Assembly: GCF_014205675.1 (NCBI RefSeq)
Contig: NZ_JACIIX010000003.1
Location: 124,001-188,000 of the forward strand
DNA length: 64,000 nucleotides
Reading direction: 5' to 3'
Source of the DNA: Novispirillum itersonii
GTDB lineage: Bacteria > Pseudomonadota > Alphaproteobacteria > Rhodospirillales > Rhodospirillaceae
Part shown: in pieces, positions 35,594 to 43,817 of the stretch
Layout: each line of letters opens with the position of its first letter
Numbering within the stretch: position 1 is the stretch's first letter
Notes under the pieces: model-generated
Database searches by the model: none
Told to the model about the DNA's origin: nothing
Seen by the model: the letters and a program-made list of their open reading frames with translations, nothing else
Position numbers and translations under genes: made by a program

Positions 35594-36850
35594 ATGCATT
35601 TGCAGGAACTGAAGAAAAAGTCCCCGGCCGAGCTGTTGAAGCTGGCAGAGGAACTGGAAATCGAAAACGCCAGCAGCCTGCGCAAGCAGGATATGCTGTT
35701 TGCCATCCTTAAGGGCTTTGCCGACCGCGGAACCGCCATCTACGGCGACGGTGTGCTGGAAGTGCTTCAGGATGGGTTCGGGTTCCTGCGCTCCCCGGAA
35801 GCAAACTATCTGCCGGGTCCGGATGACATTTACGTCAGCCCCAGTCAGGTCCGCCGCTTTGCCCTGCGCACCGGCGATACGGTGGAAGGCCAGATCCGCG
35901 CCCCCAAGGACGGGGAACGCTATTTCGCGCTGGTCAAGGTCGATACGGTTAACTTTGAAGATCCGGAAGCGGTCCGCCACCGCATCAACTTCGATAACCT
36001 GACGCCGCTGTACCCGAACCAGAAGCTAAAGCTGGAGGTCGATGACCCGACCACCCGCAACATGGTGCCCCGGGTCATTGAAATGGTGGCCCCGCTCGGC
36101 AAGGGCCAGCGTGGCCTGATCGTGGCGCCGCCGCGCACCGGTAAGACGGTGATGTTGCAGAACATCGCCCATTCGATCGCCGCCAACCATCCGGAAGTCT
36201 ATCTGATCGTCCTGCTGATCGACGAACGCCCGGAAGAAGTCACCGACATGGCGCGCAGCGTCCGGGGCGAAGTGATTTCCTCCACCTTCGACGAACCGGC
36301 CACCCGCCACGTTCAGGTGGCGGAAATGGTGATCGAAAAGGCCAAGCGTCTGGTCGAACACAAGCGCGATGTGGTGATCCTGCTGGACTCGATCACCCGT
36401 CTGGCCCGCGCTTACAACACCGTGGTGCCGTCTTCCGGCAAGGTGCTGACCGGCGGTGTTGATGCCAACGCCCTCCAGCGTCCGAAGCGCTTCTTCGGGG
36501 CCGCCCGGAATATCGAGGAAGGCGGGTCGCTGACCATCATCGCCACCGCGCTGATCGATACCGGATCGCGCATGGACGAAGTAATCTTCGAAGAGTTCAA
36601 GGGCACCGGGAACTCCGAACTGATCCTTGACCGCAAGCTCGCTGACAAGCGGACCTTCCCGGCCATTGACATCACCCGCTCCGGCACCCGGAAGGAAGAG
36701 CTGCTGGTCAGCCGCCAGAACCTGCAAAAGATGTGGGTGCTGCGCCGGATCCTCAACCCGATGGGGGTGCAGGACAGCATGGAATTCCTGCTGGGTAAGC
36801 TGCGGGAAACCAAGAGCAATGATGATTTCTTTGAAGCGATGAACAACTGA
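35594..36850 (+). CDS. rho: Transcription termination factor Rho
   Basis: The hexameric RNA helicase that ends untranslated transcripts. In order: the N-terminal helical Rho_N domain ([18 protein letters not shown]), the cold-shock RNA-binding domain (GFGFLRSP and [12 protein letters not shown]), and the RecA-like ATPase with Walker A APPRTGKT (178-185), [10 protein letters not shown], and [11 protein letters not shown]. At 418 aa without a large insertion it is the compact form usual in this class. A strong hairpin terminator follows. Confidence 0.98.
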   Translation: MHLQELKKKSPAELLKLAEELEIENASSLRKQDMLFAILKGFADRGTAIYGDGVLEVLQDGFGFLRSPEANYLPGPDDIYVSPSQVRRFALRTGDTVEGQIRAPKDGERYFALVKVDTVNFEDPEAVRHRINFDNLTPLYPNQKLKLEVDDPTTRNMVPRVIEMVAPLGKGQRGLIVAPPRTGKTVMLQNIAHSIAANHPEVYLIVLLIDERPEEVTDMARSVRGEVISSTFDEPATRHVQVAEMVIEKAKRLVEHKRDVVILLDSITRLARAYNTVVPSSGKVLTGGVDANALQRPKRFFGAARNIEEGGSLTIIATALIDTGSRMDEVIFEEFKGTGNSELILDRKLADKRTFPAIDITRSGTRKEELLVSRQNLQKMWVLRRILNPMGVQDSMEFLLGKLRETKSNDDFFEAMNN

Positions 36851-36890
36851 TCCGGTCCGGATCAGAAGCTTTTGCCGTTACAGGGCATGA

Positions 36891-36923
36891 AAAAAGGCGG
36901 GGGATGTGATCCTCCGCCTTTTT
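36891..36923. terminator. Bidirectional terminator between rho and the response regulator
   Basis: A 14-bp stem with one G-T pair (36891-36904 with 36910-36923) and a 5-nt loop, with A-runs and T-runs on both sides. It serves both converging genes. Confidence 0.92.
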
Positions 36924-36940
36924 GTGTTTTCAGTCCCTGA

Positions 36941-37639
36941 TCAGCCCGGCCCGGCCAGCCGGTAGCCGCCGCTTTCGGTCAGGAGCAGGGTATTTTCCCC
37001 GCTGACCGGTTCAATTTTCTGGCGCAACCGGTAAATGTGGGTTTCCAGCGTATGGGTGCTGACGCCGGAATTATATCCCCATACTTCGGCCAGCAGCGTT
37101 TCACGGTCCACCATCCGCCCCTGACGGTAGAGATATTTCAGGATTGCGGTTTCCTTCTCCGTCAGCCGGATTTTTTTGCCCTCGGCGGTTTCCAGCATTT
37201 TGGCGGCGGGCAGAAAGCGGTAAGGCCCCAGCGGGAACACCGCATCGTCAGAATGGCGGTGCTGACGGATCTGGGCCTTGATCCGGGCCATCAGAACCGC
37301 CAGCCGGAATGGCTTGGTCACATAATCATTGGCCCCGGCATCCAGCCCGGTGATGGTGTCATCATCGCTATCGGCCCCGGTCAGCATGATCACCGGTGAC
37401 CGGACCCCCAGACGGCGCAGATCGCGGCAGACATCCCGCCCATCCTGATCGGGCAGGCCGATGTCGAGAAGGATCAGGTCAAAGGGACCGGCCGGGCCTG
37501 TGGCGGTCTCGATCCCCTCCGCTCCGGTGGCAACTGCGGTCACCGTGGCCACATCCTCCTGCTGGGACAGCTGTTCGGTCAGGGTCCGGCGCAGCAGGTC
37601 GTCGTCCTCAATAATCAGGATGGAGCGTCCGGCAGCCAT
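36941..37639 (-). CDS. OmpR/PhoB-family response regulator
   Basis: A two-component response regulator. The receiver domain carries the acidic pair Asp12-Asp13, the phospho-acceptor Asp59 (ILLDIGLPD), the switch Thr87 and Lys109 (YVTKPF). A winged-helix DNA-binding domain occupies about 135-230 (IRLTEKETAILKYL, VDRETLLAEVWGYN, HIYRLRQKIE). There is no adjacent histidine kinase, so it is an orphan here. Its target genes are unknown, and the cognate kinase must be elsewhere. Confidence 0.93.
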   Translation of the reverse strand: MAAGRSILIIEDDDLLRRTLTEQLSQQEDVATVTAVATGAEGIETATGPAGPFDLILLDIGLPDQDGRDVCRDLRRLGVRSPVIMLTGADSDDDTITGLDAGANDYVTKPFRLAVLMARIKAQIRQHRHSDDAVFPLGPYRFLPAAKMLETAEGKKIRLTEKETAILKYLYRQGRMVDRETLLAEVWGYNSGVSTHTLETHIYRLRQKIEPVSGENTLLLTESGGYRLAGPG

Positions 37640-37837
37640 TGATTTGCCCCTCTTTGCAGCTTGCAGATCATGCCCTATCTATCATTCCGTCGCGGTCTTC
37701 GGGAAGGGTGCTTACGATCACACTCTGTTCCAGACTGTTTCACCGGGATTCCGGGGCAAGAAACCCCCGGTCTGTCCTCTTTACAGATGACGTCGCGTTT
37801 CTTGCCCGGTGCCGGGGCGCACAGTATAAGGCTTGTC

Positions 37838-38989
37838 ATGACTGAAACACTCCGCCCCGCTGCCCCGCTGTCGTCTCCTCCCCCTGCCCCGCTGCTTGCC
37901 GTGGACCGTGCGGCCGCCGAACTGCGCCGGGGGGGGCCGGTTGTTGTTCTTGCGCCGGATCAGGCTCCGCTGTTGATCCAGTCGGTGGAAGGTGTGACCG
38001 GGGACAGTCTTGAACGGCTGGTGCATCTGTCCGGACAGCCGCTGGCCCTGTGCCTGACCGCCCGGCGCACCCGTCTGATCGGCCTTGATCCGGGCCCCGG
38101 GGTGGTTGCCGCCCTGACCTCGGATCTGCCGCTGACCGCTGACCGGATGCTGCGTCTCGCCGATCCGGGCACGGCGGAGGACATGGGCGGTGTCGGGCGG
38201 ATTGATGATCTGTCGGTCGTCCCGCTGCTGGCGGGGACGGTTGCGGATGCCGGGGTACAGCTGGCCAAGCTGGCCCGCCTTCTGCCCGGCATTGTCACCA
38301 CTCCGGTGGCCTGCGCCGAAACGGTCCGCTCCTGGGCGTCCAGCCGGAACCTGCTGGTGGTCGAGGCGGCGGCGGTGCTGGGCTATGCCCAGACGGCGGC
38401 CCGCAGCCTGCGGCTGGTCGGCGAGGCGCGGGTGCCGCTGGTGGAGGCGGAGAACACCCGGATTCTGGCGTTCCGTCCGGCAGATGGCGGGATTGAACAT
38501 CTGGCGATTGTGATCGGAACCCCGGATCCGGAGCAGCCGGTTCTGGCCCGTCTGCATTCAGAATGCTTTACCGGGGATCTTCTGGGATCCCTGCGCTGTG
38601 ACTGCGGCGATCAGCTGCGCGGGGCCATTGATGCCATCCATCAGGCCGGCAGCGGGGTTCTGCTGTATCTGGCGCAGGAAGGGCGTGGCATCGGTCTGGT
38701 CAACAAGCTGCGGGCATACCGGTTGCAGGATGCCGGATACGACACCATGGATGCCAATGGTCAGCTTGGTTTTGATGACGACGAACGGGTCTATCTTCCC
38801 GCCGCCGAAATGCTGCGGCTGCTGGGATATAGCCGGATCCGCCTGATGACCAACAATCCGTTCAAGGTCGACGCGCTGTCCCGCCATGGCGTACAGGTGG
38901 AAGAACGGGTCCCGCATGTGTTTGAAACCAATACACATAACCTGTCGTACCTGCGGACCAAGGCCTTGAAGGGCGGTCATTTGTTCTGA
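37838..38989 (+). CDS. ribA: GTP cyclohydrolase II with degenerate N-terminal RibB-like domain
   Basis: First enzyme of riboflavin synthesis, opening GTP. The C-terminal half (about residues 190-383) has the zinc ligands in C-x10-C-x-C (SECFTGDLLG...RCDCG), the catalytic LYLAQEGRGIGLVNKLRAYR and MTNNPFKVDAL. The N-terminal half resembles 3,4-dihydroxybutanone-phosphate synthase, but I cannot find its acidic catalytic loop (EDREGEGD-type), so it is probably structural. The ATG at 37838 gives 383 aa; the frame opens upstream without similarity. The 198-nt gap before it does not match an FMN riboswitch. Confidence 0.88.
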   Translation: MTETLRPAAPLSSPPPAPLLAVDRAAAELRRGGPVVVLAPDQAPLLIQSVEGVTGDSLERLVHLSGQPLALCLTARRTRLIGLDPGPGVVAALTSDLPLTADRMLRLADPGTAEDMGGVGRIDDLSVVPLLAGTVADAGVQLAKLARLLPGIVTTPVACAETVRSWASSRNLLVVEAAAVLGYAQTAARSLRLVGEARVPLVEAENTRILAFRPADGGIEHLAIVIGTPDPEQPVLARLHSECFTGDLLGSLRCDCGDQLRGAIDAIHQAGSGVLLYLAQEGRGIGLVNKLRAYRLQDAGYDTMDANGQLGFDDDERVYLPAAEMLRLLGYSRIRLMTNNPFKVDALSRHGVQVEERVPHVFETNTHNLSYLRTKALKGGHLF

Positions 38990-39018
38990 TCGGTCTGACC
39001 AATCGGTGCCGACGGGGT

Positions 39019-39051
39019 CGGTTAGCCCGGTAAAAGATTCCGGGCTAACCG
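39019..39051 (+). terminator. Hairpin after ribA
   Basis: An 11-bp perfect stem (39020-39030 with 39040-39050) plus one further pair and a 9-nt loop, 30 nt after the stop codon. There is no U-tract, so it may be a transcript-end hairpin or a Rho-independent terminator of low efficiency. Confidence 0.5.
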
Positions 39052-39222
39052 GGGATCTGTGAGAAAATCAATAAAAATCAATGTCTTGTAATATTGGCCT
39101 GCTTTTTGCTTACTCTGTCTTGTCCCATAGGGGCGTCCTCTGGTGGTGCCGAGCGGCGTCTTCATGACCGAAGATAAAGCGGTACCCACCACGGCAGATT
39201 TCAACAGGAGGCAGGACAGACG

Positions 39223-40371
39223 ATGGCGATCAGTTCCGTTGATACCCTGCCTGTTCCGGCACAGACGCCGCCGTTGACCCCGACCACGACCCAGAAAAAA
39301 CCCGCTTACGTCCAGCAGGATCTGAGCGAAAACGGTCAGTCCCGTGCGGAACTGACGGAGTATCAGGCGGAGTCCGCCGTTAAAGGGGATGATGGGGAAG
39401 AGCTTTCCTTCTGGGATGTTCTCGATGTCATCAATCCTTTGCAGCACATCCCGATCGTCAATTCGGTCTACCGGGAACTGACCGGGGATAAAATCACCTC
39501 CGGAGCCAAACTGGCCGGGGGAGCCCTGTTCTTCGGGCCGATCGGTCTTGGCTTTGCCGCGTTGGATGTCGGCGTTAAGGAAATGACCGGCGCGGCGATC
39601 GACGAACATGTCGTGGCGATGATCAAAGGCGAAGATGCCGGGGAAAATGCCCGGGTGGCTGCCGCCGCTGAGGAATCCCAGAAAGCCGCCAAGGTTGCCA
39701 AAGCCGCCAAAGCCGAAGGAACGGCAGCTCCGGCGACTGATGTCCGGACGTCCGGGGGGACCGTTGAGGCAACCCCGATCGGCACCGCTGAAGCGGCGAC
39801 TGCTCCGCTGGGACTGTTCACGTCTGTGGCAGCCCCCGCCGCGGCCCAGACCGCACAGGCCGCCGCTCCGGCGAATGCCCCGCTGGGGTTGATGGGGGCC
39901 GCGTCCACACAGGCGGTGGCCAGCCAGAGCGCACAGGATGCTGTGGCCAATACCCGTTCCCTCGAGTCAACCCGTCCCCGGGCCCGTCTGGCCCGGTCGC
40001 CACAGGCCTCACAGGACCATCTGGCGATGGCCATGCAGGCGCAGGGGCTGGAACCGTCCAAACTGATCACGGTGCCGTCCCGGTCGGCCACGGCGGTGTC
40101 GGCGCAGATGATTGCTGCGGAAAAACAGGCACAGGCACAGGGCCAGAGCACTCCCCCGGCCCCGGTCCAGACCGCGTCGGCTCCGGCAGCGGCCCACACG
40201 GGTGCCCCGACGCAGCTGATGCCTGCGGCAACCCCGACGGCCCCCCCGGCAACGGAGAATGCAGCGGCCCAGCCCGGAGCCCCGGTGGATGTTCCGGCGT
40301 GGTTTGACTCCGCGATGATGAAGGCCAGTGCCGCCTATCAGAAGACCAATAAGGTCACCTCTGCCCCGTAA
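39223..40371 (+). CDS. Unknown Ala/Pro/Gln-rich protein with one glycine-rich hydrophobic segment
   Basis: I do not recognise this 382-aa protein. Residues 1-30 are Pro/Thr rich. A conserved-looking core of about 60-135 contains LSFWDVLDVINPLQHIPIVN, then ITSGAKLAGGALFFGPIGLGFAALDVGVKEMTGAA, a Gly/Ala zipper-like stretch (read in parts) that could insert into or line a membrane. The rest, about 140-360, is low-complexity Ala, Pro, Gln and Thr. No signal peptide is evident. A strong AGGAGG (39206-39211) supports the ATG at 39223. Neighbours are ribA and an L,D-transpeptidase, both separate by spacing. Confidence 0.75.
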   Translation: MAISSVDTLPVPAQTPPLTPTTTQKKPAYVQQDLSENGQSRAELTEYQAESAVKGDDGEELSFWDVLDVINPLQHIPIVNSVYRELTGDKITSGAKLAGGALFFGPIGLGFAALDVGVKEMTGAAIDEHVVAMIKGEDAGENARVAAAAEESQKAAKVAKAAKAEGTAAPATDVRTSGGTVEATPIGTAEAATAPLGLFTSVAAPAAAQTAQAAAPANAPLGLMGAASTQAVASQSAQDAVANTRSLESTRPRARLARSPQASQDHLAMAMQAQGLEPSKLITVPSRSATAVSAQMIAAEKQAQAQGQSTPPAPVQTASAPAAAHTGAPTQLMPAATPTAPPATENAAAQPGAPVDVPAWFDSAMMKASAAYQKTNKVTSAP

Positions 40372-40417
40372 TGGGTTCCACTTGATCTGACAGAGACAAC
40401 CGGGAAAAATATGCCGG

Positions 40418-41014
40418 GTGGAAAATGCTGCCCGGATGTTTATCGGCGATAAGAACACAGCCTCTGTGGATAAAGGGAAAGCCGTGCCCCTGTTTGACCG
40501 ACTGACTGTTTCCGTGACCGGACCATCCCGGGGGATTCTGACCGCCGGGGAGCGGCAGTTTGCCTGTGCGCTGGGAAAAGGCGGCCTTTGTCCGGCTGAG
40601 GACAAGCGCGAGGGAGATGGCCGGACTCCGGTTGGCGTTTTCCCGCTGCGGCATCTGATGTACCGGCCGGACCGCTGGCCTGTGGCCCCTGAAACGGCCC
40701 TGCCGGTGCAGCCATTGACCCCGCAGGATGGATGGTGTGACGATCCGGCGGATCGCGCCTATAACCGCCCGGTCCCGCTGCCTTATCCTGCCAGTCATGA
40801 ACTGTTGTGGCGGGATGAGGCGGTCTATGACCTGATCGTCGATCTTGGTTACAACGACGCCCCGCCGCAACCCGGGCGCGGCAGCGCGATTTTTCTGCAC
40901 ATTGCCCGGGAGGGATATCCCCCGACCGAGGGCTGCGTTGCCCTCAGCCGGGAGGATCTGGCTTGGCTGCTCCGGCACTGCGGCCCGGAGACCGTGATGG
41001 AGATCCGGGGATAA
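40418..41014 (+). CDS. L,D-transpeptidase (YkuD) family protein
   Basis: Family members make 3-3 cross-links or attach lipoproteins in peptidoglycan through a catalytic cysteine. The active-site region reads IFLHIARE, then PTEGCVALSREDL, matching HxxR/E...G-C-V-x-L/S. The upstream part has the GRTPVGVFPLR strand usual in YkuD domains. No signal peptide is apparent in the 198-aa frame, so export or the start is uncertain; ATGs at 40418 and 40436 both lack a clear Shine-Dalgarno sequence. Its exact role cannot be read here. Confidence 0.8.
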   Translation: MENAARMFIGDKNTASVDKGKAVPLFDRLTVSVTGPSRGILTAGERQFACALGKGGLCPAEDKREGDGRTPVGVFPLRHLMYRPDRWPVAPETALPVQPLTPQDGWCDDPADRAYNRPVPLPYPASHELLWRDEAVYDLIVDLGYNDAPPQPGRGSAIFLHIAREGYPPTEGCVALSREDLAWLLRHCGPETVMEIRG

Positions 41015-41032
41015 AGGATCCCCGGTCTGTTT

Positions 41033-41698
41033 TCAGCGGCTGCCGAACAGGGCAGAACCGACCCGCACATGGGTGGCCCCAAGGGCAACGGCGGTCGGGT
41101 AATCAGCACTCATCCCCATGCTCAGCACCGACAGGCCGTTGCGACGGGCAATTTCCCGCAGCAGGGCAAAATGCAGGGCCGGTTCTTCATCCACCGGGGG
41201 AATGCACATCAGGCCGGTGACGGTCAGGCCGAGATCGCGGCAGCTGTGGAGAAAGGCATCCGCCTCCTCCGGCAGGATTCCGGCCTTCTGCGGTTCCTTC
41301 CCGGTGTTGACCTGAATCAGGCACGGCAGAAAGCGGTTCTGACGCTTCATTTCTGCGGCAAGGGCTTCGGCGATTTTCGGGCGGTCAACGCTTTCGATCA
41401 CATCAAACAGGGCCACCGCTTCTTTGGCCTTGTTGGATTGCAGTGGTCCGATCAGGTGCAGCTCAAGATCCGGGAAGGCATCCCGCAGGGCTGGCCACTT
41501 TGACTGGGCTTCCTGCACCCGGTTTTCCCCGAACACCCGCTGTCCGGCCTCCAGAACCGGGCGGATCGCCTCAGCCTCGAAGGTTTTGGACACCGCGACC
41601 AGTGTCACGGCATCGGGGTCCCGTTTGGCACGGCGGGCACTGTCGGCGATGGCGGTGCGGATGGCGTGCAGATTTTCGACGGCAGAAGCGGCAGACAT
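41033..41698 (-). CDS. YggS-family pyridoxal-phosphate homeostasis protein
   Basis: A PLP-binding alanine-racemase-fold protein that helps buffer free pyridoxal phosphate. The lysine that binds PLP is in VTLVAVSKTFEAEAI (about residue 36). The signature GENRVQEAQSKW, LIGPLQSNKAKEAV and LSMGMSADYPTAVALGATHVRVGSALFG segments follow (the last in two parts). The ATG at 41698 gives 221 aa. It is divergent from the thiE-like gene, whose upstream ATG would overlap this one. Confidence 0.93.
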   Translation of the reverse strand: MSAASAVENLHAIRTAIADSARRAKRDPDAVTLVAVSKTFEAEAIRPVLEAGQRVFGENRVQEAQSKWPALRDAFPDLELHLIGPLQSNKAKEAVALFDVIESVDRPKIAEALAAEMKRQNRFLPCLIQVNTGKEPQKAGILPEEADAFLHSCRDLGLTVTGLMCIPPVDEEPALHFALLREIARRNGLSVLSMGMSADYPTAVALGATHVRVGSALFGSR

Positions 41699-41747
41699 GA
41701 CCAAAATCCTGGTGCTGAAACGGGGAGGAACCCGGTATGGTTCCGGG

Positions 41748-42440
41748 ATGACCCTGACCCTAGCAGACAGCCTTCTCCGGCTCAATTCCGAGACGTGTCG
41801 GTCCTTCCGTTCCGGCTCTGCCGGAAGCGGTGACCGCGCCCTTCCGGCAGTGATCCTGATGACCGATACCCGCCGGGGATCGCCGCTGCGGGCGGCACAG
41901 GCCCTTCCTGCCGGGGCAGCGGTCCTCATCCGCAATTATGATGATCCGGCGCGGGAGATTTTGGCCCTCCGGCTGGCAACCGTTGCCCGGCGGCGGCGGC
42001 TGGTTCTGATGCTGGCGGTGAAGGATCCGGTCCGGGATCTTGATCTGGCTCTCCGGATCGGGGCCGGGGGTCTGCATCTTCCGGAAGGAATTCTCCGGTC
42101 GGTCGGCCTGACACGGTTGCGGCTGTGGCGGCAGGGCGGGGTTGGGAGATTTATCACCGCCGCCGCCCATTCCCTGCCTGCGGTTTTACGGGCGCAGCGG
42201 GCCGGGATTGATGCGGTTCTGGTGTCCCCGGTGTTTCCGACCCTCAGCCATCCCGGATCTCCGGTGTTGGGGCTGCGGCCGGTCCGGGCCTGTGTCCGGC
42301 ACAGCCGGATCCCGGTTCTGGCGCTGGGCGGCCTGTCGCTCTCCACCGTCCGCAGTCTGACCGGCAGCGGGGTCTGGGGCGGGGCCGCCATTGGGGGGCT
42401 GGTGCCTGAGCGGTCTCCGATAACGGAAACCCCCCGATGA
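41748..42440 (+). CDS. ThiE/TenI-like thiamine phosphate synthase family protein
   Basis: The fold is that of thiamine-phosphate synthase: ILMTDTRRGS near the N-terminus, LLLA-like strands, GAGGLHLPEG (the pyrophosphate/pyrimidine loop usually reads GADGVHLGQ), AAAHSLPAVLRAQRAG, VSPVFPTLSHPG, and VLALGG with GGAAIGG at the C-terminus. The DGVHLG loop differs, so catalysis is not assured, and it may be a TenI-type paralogue. Start is uncertain: ATG 41748 is preferred on length (230 aa), but ATG 41697, overlapping yggS, is also in frame. It overlaps the LysR gene by four bases. Confidence 0.72.
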   Translation: MTLTLADSLLRLNSETCRSFRSGSAGSGDRALPAVILMTDTRRGSPLRAAQALPAGAAVLIRNYDDPAREILALRLATVARRRRLVLMLAVKDPVRDLDLALRIGAGGLHLPEGILRSVGLTRLRLWRQGGVGRFITAAAHSLPAVLRAQRAGIDAVLVSPVFPTLSHPGSPVLGLRPVRACVRHSRIPVLALGGLSLSTVRSLTGSGVWGGAAIGGLVPERSPITETPR

Positions 42441-43306
42441 CCGATCCCTTACAGGCAGAAGAGTTTCCGCTCGACTGGGATGATCTGCGGCTTCTTCTGG
42501 CCATTGCCGAGGGGCGGACCCTGTCAGCGGCGGCGCGGCGGCTGGGGATCAACCAGACCACGGTGTCGCGGCGTTTACAGGCGGCCGAGCTGACCCTGAA
42601 GAGGCCGCTGTTTCATCGCCTTGAAGGTGATCTGATCCCGACCGAAAGCGGTGCGGTGCTGCTGCACCATGCGCGCCGGGTTGAGGAGGAATTGCTGGGG
42701 GCAGCCCATGCCCTGCGGCAAGGGGGCGCGGTGACCGGAACTGTCCGCCTGACCGCGGTGGATTCGGTGCTGAGCTGTCTGGTGATCCCGGCGGTGGCGA
42801 CCCTGTATCAGCGCTATCCGGGGCTGACGCTGGAGCTTCTGGGCAGTCAGGCCAATGCCAACCTCAACCGCCGGGAGGCTGATATCGCCCTGCGGCTGGC
42901 AATGCCGCAGGATGCCGGGCTGACGGTGCGGAAGGTCGGGGATGTTGCGATGGCGGTTTATGGCCCGGAAGGGGCCGACGCGCACAGGGTGCCGTGGCTG
43001 GGCTACGATGACAGTCTTCAGGATGTCCCGGAAGCGCGTTGGCTGACCGGTCAACTGGAAGAAAACGGGGAACGGCCGGTCCTGCGGGCGTCCTCAGCCG
43101 CGTTGCTGCTGTCCGCCGTACAGGCAGGGCTCGGGCGGGCGGTGTTGCCCTGTCTTCTGGCGGACCGGGCACCGGGGGTGATGCGGCTGAGTGAGGTGGT
43201 GGTGCGCCGCCCGCTGTGGCTGGCGGTGCAGTCCGATGTCCTGCGCAGCCTGCGGGTCAGGGTTGTGGCGGACTGGTTGGGGGAAATCCTGAAGCCCCTT
43301 CTTTAA
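42437..43306 (+). CDS. LysR-family transcriptional regulator
   Basis: A LysR-type DNA-binding regulator of 289 aa. The N-terminal winged helix (about 12-70) has LRLLLAIAEGRTLSAAARRLGINQTTVSRRL and the coiled-coil linker after it (read as parts). A periplasmic-binding-type effector domain follows (about 90-285) with VTGTVRLTAVDSVLS and a VLRASSAALLLSAVQAG segment. It is translationally coupled to the thiE-like gene (ATGA overlap) rather than divergent from its target, so its target is not obvious. Confidence 0.9.
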   Translation: MTDPLQAEEFPLDWDDLRLLLAIAEGRTLSAAARRLGINQTTVSRRLQAAELTLKRPLFHRLEGDLIPTESGAVLLHHARRVEEELLGAAHALRQGGAVTGTVRLTAVDSVLSCLVIPAVATLYQRYPGLTLELLGSQANANLNRREADIALRLAMPQDAGLTVRKVGDVAMAVYGPEGADAHRVPWLGYDDSLQDVPEARWLTGQLEENGERPVLRASSAALLLSAVQAGLGRAVLPCLLADRAPGVMRLSEVVVRRPLWLAVQSDVLRSLRVRVVADWLGEILKPLL

Positions 43307-43330
43307 AAAGGGGTGTATACTGGCAACCGC

Positions 43331-43368
43331 CCGGTGATTTCCGGACAGGCCGGTGGTTTCCGGACAGG
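43331..43368. repeat. Two tandem 19-bp repeats upstream of yjbQ
   Basis: CCGGTGATTTCCGGACAGG (43331-43349) and CCGGTGGTTTCCGGACAGG (43350-43368) differ at one base. They end 18 nt before the yjbQ start and may be an operator pair. Confidence 0.75.
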
Positions 43369-43386
43369 AACGAACAGGGGGGCATC

Positions 43387-43809
43387 ATGCGCCAGAGCCA
43401 GACGATCCTGACCATCCGCACCCGTGGTCAAGACCTGACAGACATAACGGACGAGATCAGCCATTGGCTGCACGGGACCGGGATCAGGACCGGCCTGCTG
43501 ACAGTGTTCTGTCAGCATACCTCCGCCAGCCTGACCATTCAGGAAAACGCGGATCCGGCGGTCCGCCATGATCTGGAAGTCTTCCTGAAGCGGATCGTCC
43601 CGGAAGATCCCCACCGCTACCGCCATAGTGCTGAAGGGGATGACGATATGCCCGCCCACATCCGCACCATGCTGACCGATGTCAGCCTGACCATTCCGGT
43701 CGGAGAGGGGCGGATGCTTCTGGGCAACTGGCAGGCGGTGTACCTGATGGAACACCGCGCCCGGGGGCATTCCCGCCATCTGGTCCTGCACCTGACCGGC
43801 GGGGACTGA
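43387..43809 (+). CDS. yjbQ: YjbQ family protein (secondary thiamine-phosphate synthase activity)
   Basis: A small beta-barrel protein (140 aa) of the YjbQ/UPF0047 family, whose E. coli member has weak thiamine-phosphate synthase activity. The conserved FCQHTSASLTIQENADPAVRHDLE segment holds the His and Asp/Glu metal residues (read in parts), and HRARGHSRHLVLHL is the C-terminal signature. The ATG at 43387 fits the family; the frame opens upstream. Its position after a thiE-like gene and LysR regulator hints at a thiamine link, which is inference. Confidence 0.88.
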   Translation: MRQSQTILTIRTRGQDLTDITDEISHWLHGTGIRTGLLTVFCQHTSASLTIQENADPAVRHDLEVFLKRIVPEDPHRYRHSAEGDDDMPAHIRTMLTDVSLTIPVGEGRMLLGNWQAVYLMEHRARGHSRHLVLHLTGGD

Positions 43810-43817
43810 AACCCGGT

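Noticed and set aside
37640-37837. FMN riboswitch upstream of ribA
   Set aside because: The CTTCGGGAAGGGTG stretch at first resembles one, but the conserved GACCGGCGGT and the later conserved blocks are missing.
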